DNA of 49,797 nt from Clostridia bacterium. Lineage in GTDB: Bacteria > Bacillota > Clostridia > Oscillospirales > CAG-272. Positions 26,339-35,437 of the stretch are shown piece by piece. The translations under genes and the position numbers were made by a program. The notes below the pieces were generated by a model. That model was not told where the DNA came from. It made no database searches and saw only the letters and a list, made by a program, of their open reading frames with translations. Every line of letters starts with the position of its first letter. Position 1 is the stretch's first letter. The stretch is taken from positions 1 through 49,797 of the forward strand of contig JAFXAN010000031.1 of NCBI GenBank assembly GCA_017517035.1, written 5' to 3'.

Positions 26339-27115
26339 ATGTTATCAAGAAATAGAAGCAAACAAACTCCTTTGCGCTTCGCCATGTCCTTTGCCATTTT
26401 TTCGCTGATTCTTGCACTTGTTGGCGCTATTTTGATATTTATATCCGTTTTTTGTTTCAAGAGTATCAAAGAAAAACCTGCCATTTTAGATGCTGATGCA
26501 ATTACTCTTTTGCCCACCGTCATAATAGATGCGGGGCACGGCGGTGAGGATGGGGGGGCAAGCGGCAAGGGAGGCTCACTTGAAAAGGAGCTTAATCTTG
26601 ATATTGCCGAAAAAATTGCCGATATGCTCCGCTCATCGGGAATAAAGGTTATAATGACAAGAACCGAGGATATCCTGCTCTATGACAGAAATGCGGATTA
26701 TATGGGACGCAAAAAATCCCTTGACCTCCGTGCAAGGCTGGATATTGCAAAAAGCAACCCGAATGCTGTTTTTGTCAGCATACATATGAATGCTTTCGGG
26801 GATGCAAGATACAAAGGACTTCAGGTGTGGTATTCAAAAAATACTGAAGGCAGCCGCCGTCTTGCAGACACGGTGCAAAATCTTGTGAGAGAAACCCTTC
26901 AAAACGATAATAACAGAAAAACAAAGGAAGCAAATTCCTCAATCTATCTTCTTGACAGAGCTGTCTGCGATTCGATCCTCATTGAATGCGGATTTCTCTC
27001 AAATCCGGAGGAGGAAGCTCTGCTTCTTGACGAAAATTACCGAAAAGCATTGGCATTAACACTGTTTGCCGCAATAAAAGATTATTTATCTGCGGAATAT
27101 TCTTCCGCTTTATAG
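26339..27115 (+). CDS. cwlD: N-acetylmuramoyl-L-alanine amidase, CwlD type
   Basis: 258 residues: one N-terminal membrane anchor (about 13-38), then an Amidase_3 zinc domain. The metal/catalytic motifs are present: DAGHGGEDGGA (His), KELNLDIAEK (Glu), VSIHMNAF (His) and LIECGFLSN (Glu). The size and anchor match CwlD, which with PdaA makes muramic-delta-lactam in the spore cortex. Start ATG at 26339 follows CTCGGAGG. An open frame extends upstream into the lipoprotein gene, but no ribosome site supports it. Enolase follows after 40 nt. Confidence 0.88.
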   Translation: MLSRNRSKQTPLRFAMSFAIFSLILALVGAILIFISVFCFKSIKEKPAILDADAITLLPTVIIDAGHGGEDGGASGKGGSLEKELNLDIAEKIADMLRSSGIKVIMTRTEDILLYDRNADYMGRKKSLDLRARLDIAKSNPNAVFVSIHMNAFGDARYKGLQVWYSKNTEGSRRLADTVQNLVRETLQNDNNRKTKEANSSIYLLDRAVCDSILIECGFLSNPEEEALLLDENYRKALALTLFAAIKDYLSAEYSSAL

Positions 27116-27155
27116 ACAATAATATTTTTGTAAAAAAAACGAAAGGATGTTTAGG

Positions 27156-28469
27156 ATGAATAAGGTTCAGATTTCAAGAGCTGTAGCAAGAGAGATACTC
27201 GATTCAAGAGGCAATCCGACAGTTGAGGCAACCGTGATTTTAAATGACGGAACGGTTGGAGTTGCAAGTGTTCCTTCGGGCGCATCAACGGGAATTTTCG
27301 AGGCGCATGAAAGAAGAGACGGTGATGAGAAAAGATATAACGGAAAAGGAGTTCTCGATGCGGTCTGCAATGTGGGAAAGCTGATCTCCCCCGCCATTGC
27401 CGGAATTTGTGCCACAGAGCAGGCGGAGATCGACCACACCATGATCGAGCTTGACGGAACTCCCGACAAATCGGATATAGGAGCAAATGCGATCCTTGCA
27501 GTCTCGCTTGCATCTGCAAGAGCCGCTGCAAATTCATTCCATATGCCGATCTACCGTTATCTCGGAGGTCTTGCCGCAAGCAGACTTCCCGTTCCCATGA
27601 TGAATATTTTAAACGGCGGAGCGCACGCCTCAAACAATGTGGATATCCAGGAATTTATGATCGCCCCCATTGGAGCAAAATCCTTTGCGGATGCGATGCG
27701 CATCGGAAGCGAGGTATATCACAAGCTGGGTGAGCTTCTGCTTAAAAACGGCTACGGTACAACGGTCGGTGACGAGGGCGGATATGCCCCTAATCTTGCG
27801 GGTGACGATGAAGCCTTTGAGCTTATCTGCGAGGCGATCGAAAAATCGGGGAACAACACAGATTCGGTTAAGATAGCCATTGATGCGGCGGCAAGCGAAT
27901 GGTACACCGAGGGAGGAAAATACAAGCTCTCGGGACACGGAAATTCCTATAGCAGCGATGAGCTTATCGAAAGGTGGAAAAAGCTGACTTCCACCTACCC
28001 CATTTTCTCCATTGAGGATGGACTTGATCAAGAGGATTATGAGGGTTGGAAAAAGCTGACGCATGAGCTTGGGAACAAGATAATGCTTGTTGGCGACGAT
28101 CTTTTCGTTACAAACGAGAAGCGTCTCCGCGATGGAATAAATGACGGATATGCAAATTCCATTCTTATAAAACCCAATCAGATCGGTACTCTCACCGAGG
28201 TGCTGAACACTATAAGACTTGCAAATGAAAACGGCTATAAATTCATTATCTCCCATCGAAGCGGTGAGACAGAGGACACCACTATTGCCGATCTTGCTGT
28301 TGCACTCAATGCGGAATATATTAAATCGGGTGCGCCTTGCAGAAGTGAGAGAGTTGCAAAATATAACCGACTTCTCCGCATAGAATCTTCAATGGGAAGA
28401 TGCTCAAAATACGGAAAGCGCACAAACTGCACCTCTGCCGAGCATAGCTTTGCGGGAATACTTGAATAA
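27156..28469 (+). CDS. eno: Enolase (phosphopyruvate hydratase)
   Basis: 437 residues. This glycolytic enzyme converts 2-phosphoglycerate to phosphoenolpyruvate. Signatures are [44 protein letters not shown], the metal ligands in [10 protein letters not shown] and VGDDLFVTN, and [10 protein letters not shown]. Residues after RIESSMG form a slightly longer tail than usual. I chose the ATG at 27156, 9 nt after AAAGG; the in-frame ATG at 27147 overlaps that site. A terminator follows directly. Confidence 0.97.
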   Translation: MNKVQISRAVAREILDSRGNPTVEATVILNDGTVGVASVPSGASTGIFEAHERRDGDEKRYNGKGVLDAVCNVGKLISPAIAGICATEQAEIDHTMIELDGTPDKSDIGANAILAVSLASARAAANSFHMPIYRYLGGLAASRLPVPMMNILNGGAHASNNVDIQEFMIAPIGAKSFADAMRIGSEVYHKLGELLLKNGYGTTVGDEGGYAPNLAGDDEAFELICEAIEKSGNNTDSVKIAIDAAASEWYTEGGKYKLSGHGNSYSSDELIERWKKLTSTYPIFSIEDGLDQEDYEGWKKLTHELGNKIMLVGDDLFVTNEKRLRDGINDGYANSILIKPNQIGTLTEVLNTIRLANENGYKFIISHRSGETEDTTIADLAVALNAEYIKSGAPCRSERVAKYNRLLRIESSMGRCSKYGKRTNCTSAEHSFAGILE

Positions 28470-28473
28470 CTTT

Positions 28474-28501
28474 AAGGGCTATCATCAAGATAGCCCTTTT
28501 T
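28474..28501 (+). terminator. Terminator of eno
   Basis: AAGGGCTATC-ATCAA-GATAGCCCTT followed by TTT, starting 4 nt after the stop. The T-run runs into the left end of element E3. Confidence 0.9.
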
Positions 28502-28502
28502 C

Positions 28503-28704
28503 AAACAGTAATTTATCGGTGAGTTATAAATGACAGTTGTGGGTTTGTCCTCCGTTAATGCTAATAGATTCTTCGCTACGCTCAGAATGACGAGTTAGGA
28601 TGAAGGTATGCCCTCTTCCACTTGTCATCCTGAGCATAGCGAAGGATCTGGAAACGCTAAAGGATGATTTCACCACTATCTGACTGTTCACTAAATTCCT
28701 GTTT
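28503..28704. repeat. Intergenic repeat element E3, 202 bp with inverted ends
   Basis: The left end at 28503 reads AAACAGTAATTTATCGGTGA; the right end (28683-28704) reads AAACAGGAATTTAGTGAACA on the other strand. Inside are two inverted 26-bp copies (28566-28591 and 28624-28649, three differences) of a motif centred on CTTCGCTACGCTCAGAATGA, also found in E5 at 42142-42167. Confidence 0.82.
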
Positions 28705-28714
28705 ATTAATATTC

Positions 28715-28743
28715 AAAACGGCTGAGCGTTGCTCAGCCGTTTT
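28715..28743 (-). terminator. Terminator of the solute-binding lipoprotein gene
   Basis: AAAACGGCTGAGC-GTT-GCTCAGCCGTTTT: a perfect stem with A/T flanks, 4 nt beyond the stop of the minus-strand gene. Confidence 0.9.
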
Positions 28744-28747
28744 GGTT

Positions 28748-30169
28748 TTATTCGGGATATTCATTATATGTTTTTTCAATGGCGGAAACTATTTTCTCTT
28801 TATGCGATGCCAGAACATCATCAAGCTCGGTATTATTTTCAAGCATCATATCAAGCTCTGTCAAAACACCGTCATACCATCCGTAAGCATTTGCCGCCTC
28901 AATGCTTCTGCAACCTCTTAGCAGTGCAAGAACATCTATAACATATTCTCTTAAAGGTGATTTTTTCGGTGCTGTTACATCATAATATCTCGGCATAAAC
29001 TCGGCATAGGATTCATAGGTCAGATAATCGACGATAACTCCTGTTCTTTCAAGCTCGTCATTTGTTCTCGGTATACAAAAAGCAAGACAATCACTGCTAT
29101 ACGGTGCTTCATATGTCTCTTGATTTTTGTCATATTTAGGCAACGGAAGTATTCCGAATGAATCCATGCTGTTTTTCAGCTCACGGGCAAAATTCAGCTC
29201 ATCTATAAGGAAAAGTGAGCGGCCTTCCTTGAACACTTCCCTCTCTTCTCCGTTCCGTGATATTTTGTCAGCGTTTTCACCGAAAAAGCTCTTTAGCATA
29301 TTCCATGTCGATTTGAAGTTCTTATCGGAATCGGCAGTAAACTGATATCTTCCATAATCATCTCTTGTGAGAAGCTCCGCTTGCATTGCATCTGCCATAA
29401 GAGACGGTGCATAATCGGGTACGGCAATGGAATAATTCAAATCAGACACCGCTGAACAGTATCTTTTCATAAGATCAAATGTGAAGTTCCCCCAAAAAAC
29501 ATCTTCATAAGATATGCTGAGTCCCATTTCCATGAGCATATCCTCATTAAAAAACATACATTTGCTGCGCTCAAATGCCATTGCATGAAGATCGCTTGTA
29601 GCAAAGAAAAGCTTGTCATCGAGGATATTTTTGATGATAGTCTGCTGATCCCACCAAATATTTTCAATATGTAGCTCATCAATACTCAAAAGGTCGTGAA
29701 AAAGATTCTCGGAAATAAGCGGTGTCAGCTCATTTATCGGAATATACATCGCATCATAAAGAGCTTCATCCGCAAGAATTATCGACCTTGCATAGTCAGC
29801 AAGCTCATCATATGGCTTTCTTTCCTCGCTTATTAAAATATTGAATTTATTTTCCGCAATCAAATTTCTCTCAAAACAGCAATCATCAAGTATCTCACCC
29901 GTCATATCGGGGTCAAGATAAATACACATATCATTGCTCTCGAAAGAATTGAGAATTTTAAATTCATATCCGCCGTAATCAATTTTCTCCTCTTCTATGG
30001 GATAAGGTTCCAAACCAACATCATAAGTAAGGATGCAAAAAGGTTCATCACGGGGTGCGGTACTTACACTATCCGTTGTCTCTGCCGTGTTACCGCCAAG
30101 GCAGGAAGAAAGCAATAGAAGTGAAACGAGCATAAAAAGAGATAGAGCGATTGATAATAATTTTTTCAT
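28748..30169 (-). CDS. Extracellular solute-binding lipoprotein (ABC transporter family 1-like), orphan
   Basis: 473 residues. A signal peptide with lipobox LLLSSC (C23) is followed by a sequence of the Clostridia solute-binding type: KIDYGGYEFKIL near 60-72, then NIWWDQQ, ALYDAMYIP, EGRSLFLIDEL and YGWYDGVL. These are features of carbohydrate-binding proteins of ABC importers. No permease or ATPase lies next to it, so it must use a distant transporter or serve as a sensor. Ribosome site AGGCGGGG. A palindrome at 30198-30219 lies upstream. Confidence 0.78.
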   Translation of the reverse strand: MKKLLSIALSLFMLVSLLLLSSCLGGNTAETTDSVSTAPRDEPFCILTYDVGLEPYPIEEEKIDYGGYEFKILNSFESNDMCIYLDPDMTGEILDDCCFERNLIAENKFNILISEERKPYDELADYARSIILADEALYDAMYIPINELTPLISENLFHDLLSIDELHIENIWWDQQTIIKNILDDKLFFATSDLHAMAFERSKCMFFNEDMLMEMGLSISYEDVFWGNFTFDLMKRYCSAVSDLNYSIAVPDYAPSLMADAMQAELLTRDDYGRYQFTADSDKNFKSTWNMLKSFFGENADKISRNGEEREVFKEGRSLFLIDELNFARELKNSMDSFGILPLPKYDKNQETYEAPYSSDCLAFCIPRTNDELERTGVIVDYLTYESYAEFMPRYYDVTAPKKSPLREYVIDVLALLRGCRSIEAANAYGWYDGVLTELDMMLENNTELDDVLASHKEKIVSAIEKTYNEYPE

Positions 30170-30197
30170 AATTTCCCCGCCTTTCGGTTTTATAGTT

Positions 30198-30219
30198 CAG
30201 ACAAAAACGCTTTTGTCTG
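30198..30219. promoter_or_regulatory. 22-bp palindrome upstream of the solute-binding gene
   Basis: CAGACAAAA-ACGC-TTTTGTCTG. It lies just upstream of a TATAAA on the minus strand (30187-30192), so it may be an operator, for example for a LacI-type protein. No clear -35 is seen. Confidence 0.5.
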
Positions 30220-30275
30220 ATTTTATTGTAACATACAGGCGGTAAAAATGTATAAATATTTTGTAAATTTTTACT

Positions 30276-31619
30276 CTATTCAAGCTGTGCAAGACGGATT
30301 ATTGCATACCAAGTCACCGGGCCTACGATTCCGCTTACGGGAATTGAATTTCTTTCCTGAATTATTCTCACGGCATTCTCCGTTGCGTTTCCGAATGAGC
30401 CGTCAACCGTAAGGCGAGGAATATATGAATAATTCTCCGAGGCAAGATTTATAAATGTTTGAAGCCTGCGAACATCCTCCCCGGAAATCCCGTTTGAAAG
30501 CACTCTACCGGGGTATATCTCCGCTGCAACATTTGAATACTCGGGTGGAAGGGATGTTATTATGCGCAGATAACTTTCTGTTATGGCATTCCATGTGTTT
30601 CTTCCAACGATTCCGTCGGTAGTAAGCCCCTTTTGAGATTGAAAGGCTCTGACGGCATTTTCGGTTGCCGCATCAAATATTCCCGTAAGGCGCACCTGCG
30701 GTATCTCGTCATCAAAATATCCGATAACAGCAAGATAATATTGAAGTGCTCTTACCTGCGTTCCTTCATCTCCTAGAGCAAGCTCGGTCTGATAAATTCT
30801 GTCTATATCTTCAATTGTAAGCCCCTCGCTCTGAAGCTCCGCAAGCCCCTTCACTGCATTGAAAATTGATTTTATTTTATACCATGTTGCTTTACCGACA
30901 ATTCCGTCGGGAGTGAGGTTAAATATCCTCTGAAAGCTCTTTACTGCCTCCTCTGTGGCGGTATTGAAGATTCCATCAGCATTCAGCCTCGGAGTCACTG
31001 CCGGATAATTTACTCCTATTCTGTTAAGCTGTCTTTGAATAGTCCTGACATCCTCGCTTGAAGCACCGAGCCGCAGAGGAACTCCGGGATACGAGGGCAA
31101 GGCTCTTGTGGTCGGGGCATTGAAAACAAGATTTATGTCATCTCCATAGTATCTTTTGAGGATCTCATAGGGAGTGAGCCCCTCATTTGCAAGAGATACT
31201 GTTCCCCATTGGGAAAGTCCATTACATTGTACCTCTATACCGTCACAATATTGGGCAAAAAGCGGCTGAACCTGCCCCGCACGAACGATATAATCATTGA
31301 AAATATCGTCAACTATAAGACTGATATTATCAAAAATGTCACGGCCTCTCACAAATGACTGATCATAGCGAGTTGAATTTGTTATGTCAAAATCATAGCC
31401 ACGGCTTCTGTAGTACTCGGTAAAAACTCTGTTGAGTGCAAATGAAATCTGAGCGTAAATATTGGCTCTGAGGGCAGCCTCGGGCCATGTGGGATATATT
31501 TCGGATGATGCAGTGTTTTTTATATAGTCAATGAAAGGGACTGTAACATTTGGTGCCGTAGAATCGCTCGGTTCTCCGAGATGAACGGTTATAAAATCAG
31601 GAATTATCGGAAGTGCCAT
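30276..31619 (-). CDS. SpoIID-like protein with three peptidoglycan-binding domains, no signal peptide
   Basis: 447 residues. The N-terminal part (about 28-165) resembles the SpoIID/LytB domain (WPEAALRANIYAQISFALN, then GLSQWGTVSLANEGLTPYEIL and YYGDDINLV). Three PG_binding_1 domains follow (about 181-251, 282-350, 372-447), each with a DGI(F/V)...A-T-x-x-AV core. No signal peptide or membrane segment is seen, which is odd for a wall protein. ATG at 31619 follows GGAGGT and overlaps the amidase gene by 23 nt; the ATG at 31631 contains that ribosome site. Use during sporulation or mother-cell lysis is a reasonable guess. Confidence 0.82.
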   Translation of the reverse strand: MALPIIPDFITVHLGEPSDSTAPNVTVPFIDYIKNTASSEIYPTWPEAALRANIYAQISFALNRVFTEYYRSRGYDFDITNSTRYDQSFVRGRDIFDNISLIVDDIFNDYIVRAGQVQPLFAQYCDGIEVQCNGLSQWGTVSLANEGLTPYEILKRYYGDDINLVFNAPTTRALPSYPGVPLRLGASSEDVRTIQRQLNRIGVNYPAVTPRLNADGIFNTATEEAVKSFQRIFNLTPDGIVGKATWYKIKSIFNAVKGLAELQSEGLTIEDIDRIYQTELALGDEGTQVRALQYYLAVIGYFDDEIPQVRLTGIFDAATENAVRAFQSQKGLTTDGIVGRNTWNAITESYLRIITSLPPEYSNVAAEIYPGRVLSNGISGEDVRRLQTFINLASENYSYIPRLTVDGSFGNATENAVRIIQERNSIPVSGIVGPVTWYAIIRLAQLE

Positions 31620-32646
31620 AAATACCTCCATATCTTTGAGTCATTCTCAGTGGCTGAATGGTTTTTATCTTGTCATATATCTCTATCTCACGCTCGATGG
31701 TATCATAGCCTTTCTTTTTTGCCGACAAAATATATATTGCCGCTTTATTTGGTCTTCCGTATTCGGTGGAATTTTCGATTGGCGGCGCAGGAAGCTCGAT
31801 ACCATCAATAATTCCGCTCTCGTCGGTTTCTCCCTCAAAAAAAATATAATATGAATCGCCGATTTTTCGGCTTATACGGGCAGATACCCCCGAAACGGGA
31901 AACGCCTGCTCTCCTCTGAAGGCTTGAAGCTTAAGACTTCCCATTCCACTGTTTTCAGCTATAAAAGCTTCAAAATTTTCGTCTGCATCATAAATCTGAT
32001 CCTCCTCATCCTTAACCTCTCCCGAATTGTTTTCAAGCTCCCCTAGCAATTCTGCATTTTCTTGAACGGGAGAAAATGAGGGAACGCTTCTCCTCACAAA
32101 GTCAATTATTCCGTCTGCTATTCCTCTTGCGAAAAGCTCGGGAGAATTTACCATCAGCGAAGCATCTTCTGGATTTGTAATAAATCCCATTTCAACAAGG
32201 ATTGCAGGCATTGCGGTCTTACGGAGAACATATAGTCCCGGTCTTGTGACCACGCCTCGGCTGCGAAGTCCCGTTGAAAGCCGAAGCTGCTCAAGAACGC
32301 TTCTTGCAAGCTCGTATGCAGGCGATGATTGGCTATAAACCAGCACCTCTGTTCCGCTTGCCTGCGGATTCACCGAAGCATTGGTATGTAGGCTCACAAA
32401 ATAATCGGCACCCCATGAGTTTGCACCGCCCACTCTTGCCGCAAGAGAGCTTGAAACACTGTTTCCAAGCTGAGTATCCTCCGTGGGTCTTGAAAGCCTC
32501 GTTTCAAAACCGTTTGCATTAAGAATGGCGGCAAGTCTCCTGCCGATCTCAAAGGTTATGTCCTGCTCCCGATAGCCGTTCCCTTCCGCACCCGCATTGG
32601 GATTTACCGGATTATGTCCTTGGTCAATATAAATTTTTGTTGCCAT
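31597..32646 (-). CDS. N-acetylmuramoyl-L-alanine amidase (Amidase_3) with C-terminal beta domain, no signal peptide
   Basis: 349 residues. The amidase domain starts at once (MATKIYIDQGHNP) with zinc/catalytic motifs DQGHN, YREQDITFEIG, VSLHTNAS and ILVEMGFITN (to about 195). An acidic linker follows (205-240), then a domain (about 245-330) like carboxypeptidase regulatory/prealbumin folds (TDESGIIDGIELPAPP). No export signal is visible. ATG at 32646 follows AAAAGGAGG; upstream in-frame starts lie before that site. It is co-transcribed with the SpoIID-like gene. Bacillus CwlC, a mother-cell amidase, also lacks a typical signal, which fits a late sporulation role (inference). Confidence 0.85.
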   Translation of the reverse strand: MATKIYIDQGHNPVNPNAGAEGNGYREQDITFEIGRRLAAILNANGFETRLSRPTEDTQLGNSVSSSLAARVGGANSWGADYFVSLHTNASVNPQASGTEVLVYSQSSPAYELARSVLEQLRLSTGLRSRGVVTRPGLYVLRKTAMPAILVEMGFITNPEDASLMVNSPELFARGIADGIIDFVRRSVPSFSPVQENAELLGELENNSGEVKDEEDQIYDADENFEAFIAENSGMGSLKLQAFRGEQAFPVSGVSARISRKIGDSYYIFFEGETDESGIIDGIELPAPPIENSTEYGRPNKAAIYILSAKKKGYDTIEREIEIYDKIKTIQPLRMTQRYGGIYGTSDNS

Positions 32647-32774
32647 AAAAAACCTCCTTTTTGCTATTTTCATCATATGCAGACCGCCTAAATTGCGTTA
32701 TTGGCAAATTTTATTTTTGATTTTGTGATTATTCGGGAAAAAATCAAGCAATAATATAAGCATCAAATAAAATT

Positions 32775-32789
32775 CACCGACACTCGGTG
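32775..32789 (+). promoter_or_regulatory. Small hairpin/palindrome in the mglB leader
   Basis: CACCGA-CAC-TCGGTG, about 20 bp before the mglB start. It could be an operator or a leader hairpin. No strong SigA promoter is obvious in 32647-32812; TATAAG near 32755 is the best -10 candidate. Confidence 0.4.
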
Positions 32790-32812
32790 TGATTTAAGGA
32801 GAAAAAACAGCC

Positions 32813-33886
32813 ATGAAAAAAACAATATCTATCATCTTGACTCTTGTACTTTGCCTTTCGGTTCTTACAGCCTGCTCTGGCGGCAGAGCCAAAAGCACAG
32901 CAGATGTACACGTTTTCTACTATACCTATAGTGACACCTATATCTCAAGCGTAAGAAGCGCACTCGACCGCGAGCTTACCGATGCGGGAATATCCTTCCA
33001 GGATTATGACGGCGGCGGAAGCCAGACCACCCAAACCGAACAGATACAGACCGCTATCACAAAGGGTGCAAAGATGATCATAGTCAACATTGTAAACACA
33101 GGATCGGACGATGCAGCAAACGGGATCGTAAATCTTGCCAAGGGTGCTGATATTCCCGTTCTGTTTTTCAACCGTGAGGTCTCGGACTCGGTTATCTCCT
33201 CATATGATAAATGCGCCTTTGTTGGAACGAGAGCCGAAGAAGCGGGAATCCTCCAGGGACAGATGATCGGTGAATATATTATGGAAAATTTTGAAAAAAT
33301 CGACCTTAACGGAGACGGAAAGATCTCCTATATTCTCTTCAAGGGTGAGGAAGGCAACAACGAAGCCATCTACAGAACACAATACAGCGTTGAAGAAGCA
33401 AATAAAATTCTTGAAGAAGCGGGAAAGCCGCCTCTCTATTTCTATGACGAGAGCAATCCCAACAAATATCTCGTCGATAAAAACGGTCAGTGGTCAGCTG
33501 CCGCAGCAAATGAATATATGGTAACTGCCCTCACTTCATATAGCGAAGAGCGAGGAAACATGATAGAGCTTGTTATCTGCAATAATGACGGAATGGCAGA
33601 GGGGGCAATTTCCGCTCTCGGCAGTGCGGGATATAACACGGGCGGAGATTCAAAGATGATCCCCGTTTTCGGAGTTGATGCCACAGATGCGGCTAAAAAT
33701 CTTATTAAAAACGGAAAAATGAGCGGAACAATAAAGCAGGATGCAACAGAGATGGCAGAGCTTATTGAGGAGCTTTGCGAAAATGTTATCATCGACAAAA
33801 AGCCAATGCTTGAGGACACCGAGGGCTATAATATCGACCCCAATGTAAACAAAGTCAGAATATCCTATTCAAAATATCTCGGTTAA
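32813..33886 (+). CDS. mglB: Galactose/glucose ABC transporter substrate-binding lipoprotein MglB
   Basis: 357 residues. Signal peptide with lipobox VLTAC (C21). The mature part is a type I periplasmic-binding fold close to MglB, including the calcium-binding loop DLNGDGKIS, and the FFNREV and VICNNDGMAEGAI segments typical of the galactose/glucose receptor. It captures the sugar outside and feeds MglC/MglA, encoded directly downstream. Ribosome site AGGAG is about 10 nt before ATG. Confidence 0.93.
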   Translation: MKKTISIILTLVLCLSVLTACSGGRAKSTADVHVFYYTYSDTYISSVRSALDRELTDAGISFQDYDGGGSQTTQTEQIQTAITKGAKMIIVNIVNTGSDDAANGIVNLAKGADIPVLFFNREVSDSVISSYDKCAFVGTRAEEAGILQGQMIGEYIMENFEKIDLNGDGKISYILFKGEEGNNEAIYRTQYSVEEANKILEEAGKPPLYFYDESNPNKYLVDKNGQWSAAAANEYMVTALTSYSEERGNMIELVICNNDGMAEGAISALGSAGYNTGGDSKMIPVFGVDATDAAKNLIKNGKMSGTIKQDATEMAELIEELCENVIIDKKPMLEDTEGYNIDPNVNKVRISYSKYLG

Positions 33887-33902
33887 AGAAAGGTGATGTG
33901 AA

Positions 33903-35411
33903 ATGCTGCAAGAGAATCAAAGCATTTTGCTTCAGATGAAAAATATAACCAAGGAATTTCCGGGCGTTAAGGCTCTTGACGGCGTTTCACTTACCGTAAA
34001 GCGCGGTACTGTCCATGCTCTTATGGGGGAAAACGGTGCCGGAAAATCAACCCTTATGAAATGTCTTTTCGGAATATACTCAAAGGATTCGGGAAGCATT
34101 CTTCTTGAGGGCAAAGAGGTAAATTTCAAAAACGCAAAGGATGCTCTTGAGCATGGAGTTGCAATGGTTCATCAGGAACTGAACCAAGCCCTCAAAAGAA
34201 ATGTTATGGACAATATCTGGCTTGGCAGATATCCGAAAAAGCTTGGATTCATCACATCCGAGAGCAGAATGTACAAAGATACAAAGAAAATTTTCGATGA
34301 GCTTGGAATTGATATCGACCCAACTCAGATAATGAGTACAATGCCCGTTGCAAAGCGTCAGATGGCAGAGATCGCAAAGGCTGTCTCATATAACGCAAAG
34401 ATTTTGGTTCTTGACGAGCCAACATCTTCTCTTACCGAGCAGGAGGTAGAGCATCTTTTTAGAATCATCGACACCTTGCGAAACCGTGGATGCGGAATAA
34501 TATATATTTCTCACAAAATGGAAGAGATACTGCGCATATCCGATGAGATCACGGTTATGCGAGACGGAACTCATGTAGAAACTGCTCCCGCATCCGAGAT
34601 GTCAATGGATAAAATCATCAGACTGATGGTGGGCAGAGAGCTGACAAACCGTTTCCCGGACAAAACCAACAAACCCGGTGAAACCATCCTCAAGGTTGAA
34701 GGCATGGGCGCAAAATATTCCCACATAAGAGATGTGAGCTTTTCCCTTCGCAGCGGTGAAATACTCGGAATTGCAGGACTTGGCGGTGCGGGAAGGACAG
34801 AAGTCCTTGAATGTCTTTTCGGCATTGCCGCAAGAGATTCGGGACGCATATTTATGAGGGATCGGGAAATATACAACAGAAATCCGAGAGAAGCCATAAA
34901 AAACGGCTTTGCTCTTATCACCGAAGAAAGAAGAAAAAACGGAATCTTCGGAATACTTGACATTCTCGAAAACACAACAATCTCAAATCTGAAAAAGTAT
35001 CTTGCAGGCGGCATTTATCTGAAAAACGGTGTGAGAAAACGGGATACAGACAGAATGATAAAGTCACTGAAAACAAAAACCGCCTCAAAAAGCACTCAAA
35101 TAAGAACGCTTTCGGGCGGAAATCAGCAAAAGGTCATACTTGGCAGATGGCTCCTGACAGAGCCTGAGATTCTGCTTCTCGATGAACCGACAAGAGGAAT
35201 TGATGTCGGCGCAAAATACGAAATATATCAGCTCATAATATCCCTGGCAGAAAAAGGAAAGGCAGTCATAATGGTCTCGGGCGAGCTTCCCGAGCTTCTC
35301 GGAGTCTGCGACCGCATTTGTGTTATGAGCGGTGGACTTATGGTCGGTGAGGTGGATGCAAGAAGCACCACCCAGGAAGAAATTATGACTCTTGCCGCAA
35401 AAAATGCTTAA
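33903..35411 (+). CDS. mglA: Sugar ABC transporter ATP-binding protein MglA
   Basis: 502 residues with two nucleotide-binding halves, as usual for ribose/galactose importers. The first half has Walker [10 protein letters not shown] (42-50), and [15 protein letters not shown]. The second half has a degenerate P-loop (GLGGAGRTE) but a full signature LSGGNQQKV and [19 protein letters not shown]. It powers import through MglC. The start is 16 nt after mglB with AAAGGTGAT. Confidence 0.95.
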   Translation: MLQENQSILLQMKNITKEFPGVKALDGVSLTVKRGTVHALMGENGAGKSTLMKCLFGIYSKDSGSILLEGKEVNFKNAKDALEHGVAMVHQELNQALKRNVMDNIWLGRYPKKLGFITSESRMYKDTKKIFDELGIDIDPTQIMSTMPVAKRQMAEIAKAVSYNAKILVLDEPTSSLTEQEVEHLFRIIDTLRNRGCGIIYISHKMEEILRISDEITVMRDGTHVETAPASEMSMDKIIRLMVGRELTNRFPDKTNKPGETILKVEGMGAKYSHIRDVSFSLRSGEILGIAGLGGAGRTEVLECLFGIAARDSGRIFMRDREIYNRNPREAIKNGFALITEERRKNGIFGILDILENTTISNLKKYLAGGIYLKNGVRKRDTDRMIKSLKTKTASKSTQIRTLSGGNQQKVILGRWLLTEPEILLLDEPTRGIDVGAKYEIYQLIISLAEKGKAVIMVSGELPELLGVCDRICVMSGGLMVGEVDARSTTQEEIMTLAAKNA

Positions 35412-35437
35412 ATCGGAAAAGAAAGGCACGGTATACT

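Noticed and set aside
30276..32646. Prophage lysis module
   Set aside because: Amidase and peptidoglycan-binding domains occur in phages, but there is no holin, tail or capsid gene nearby, and the SpoIID-like domain points to sporulation.
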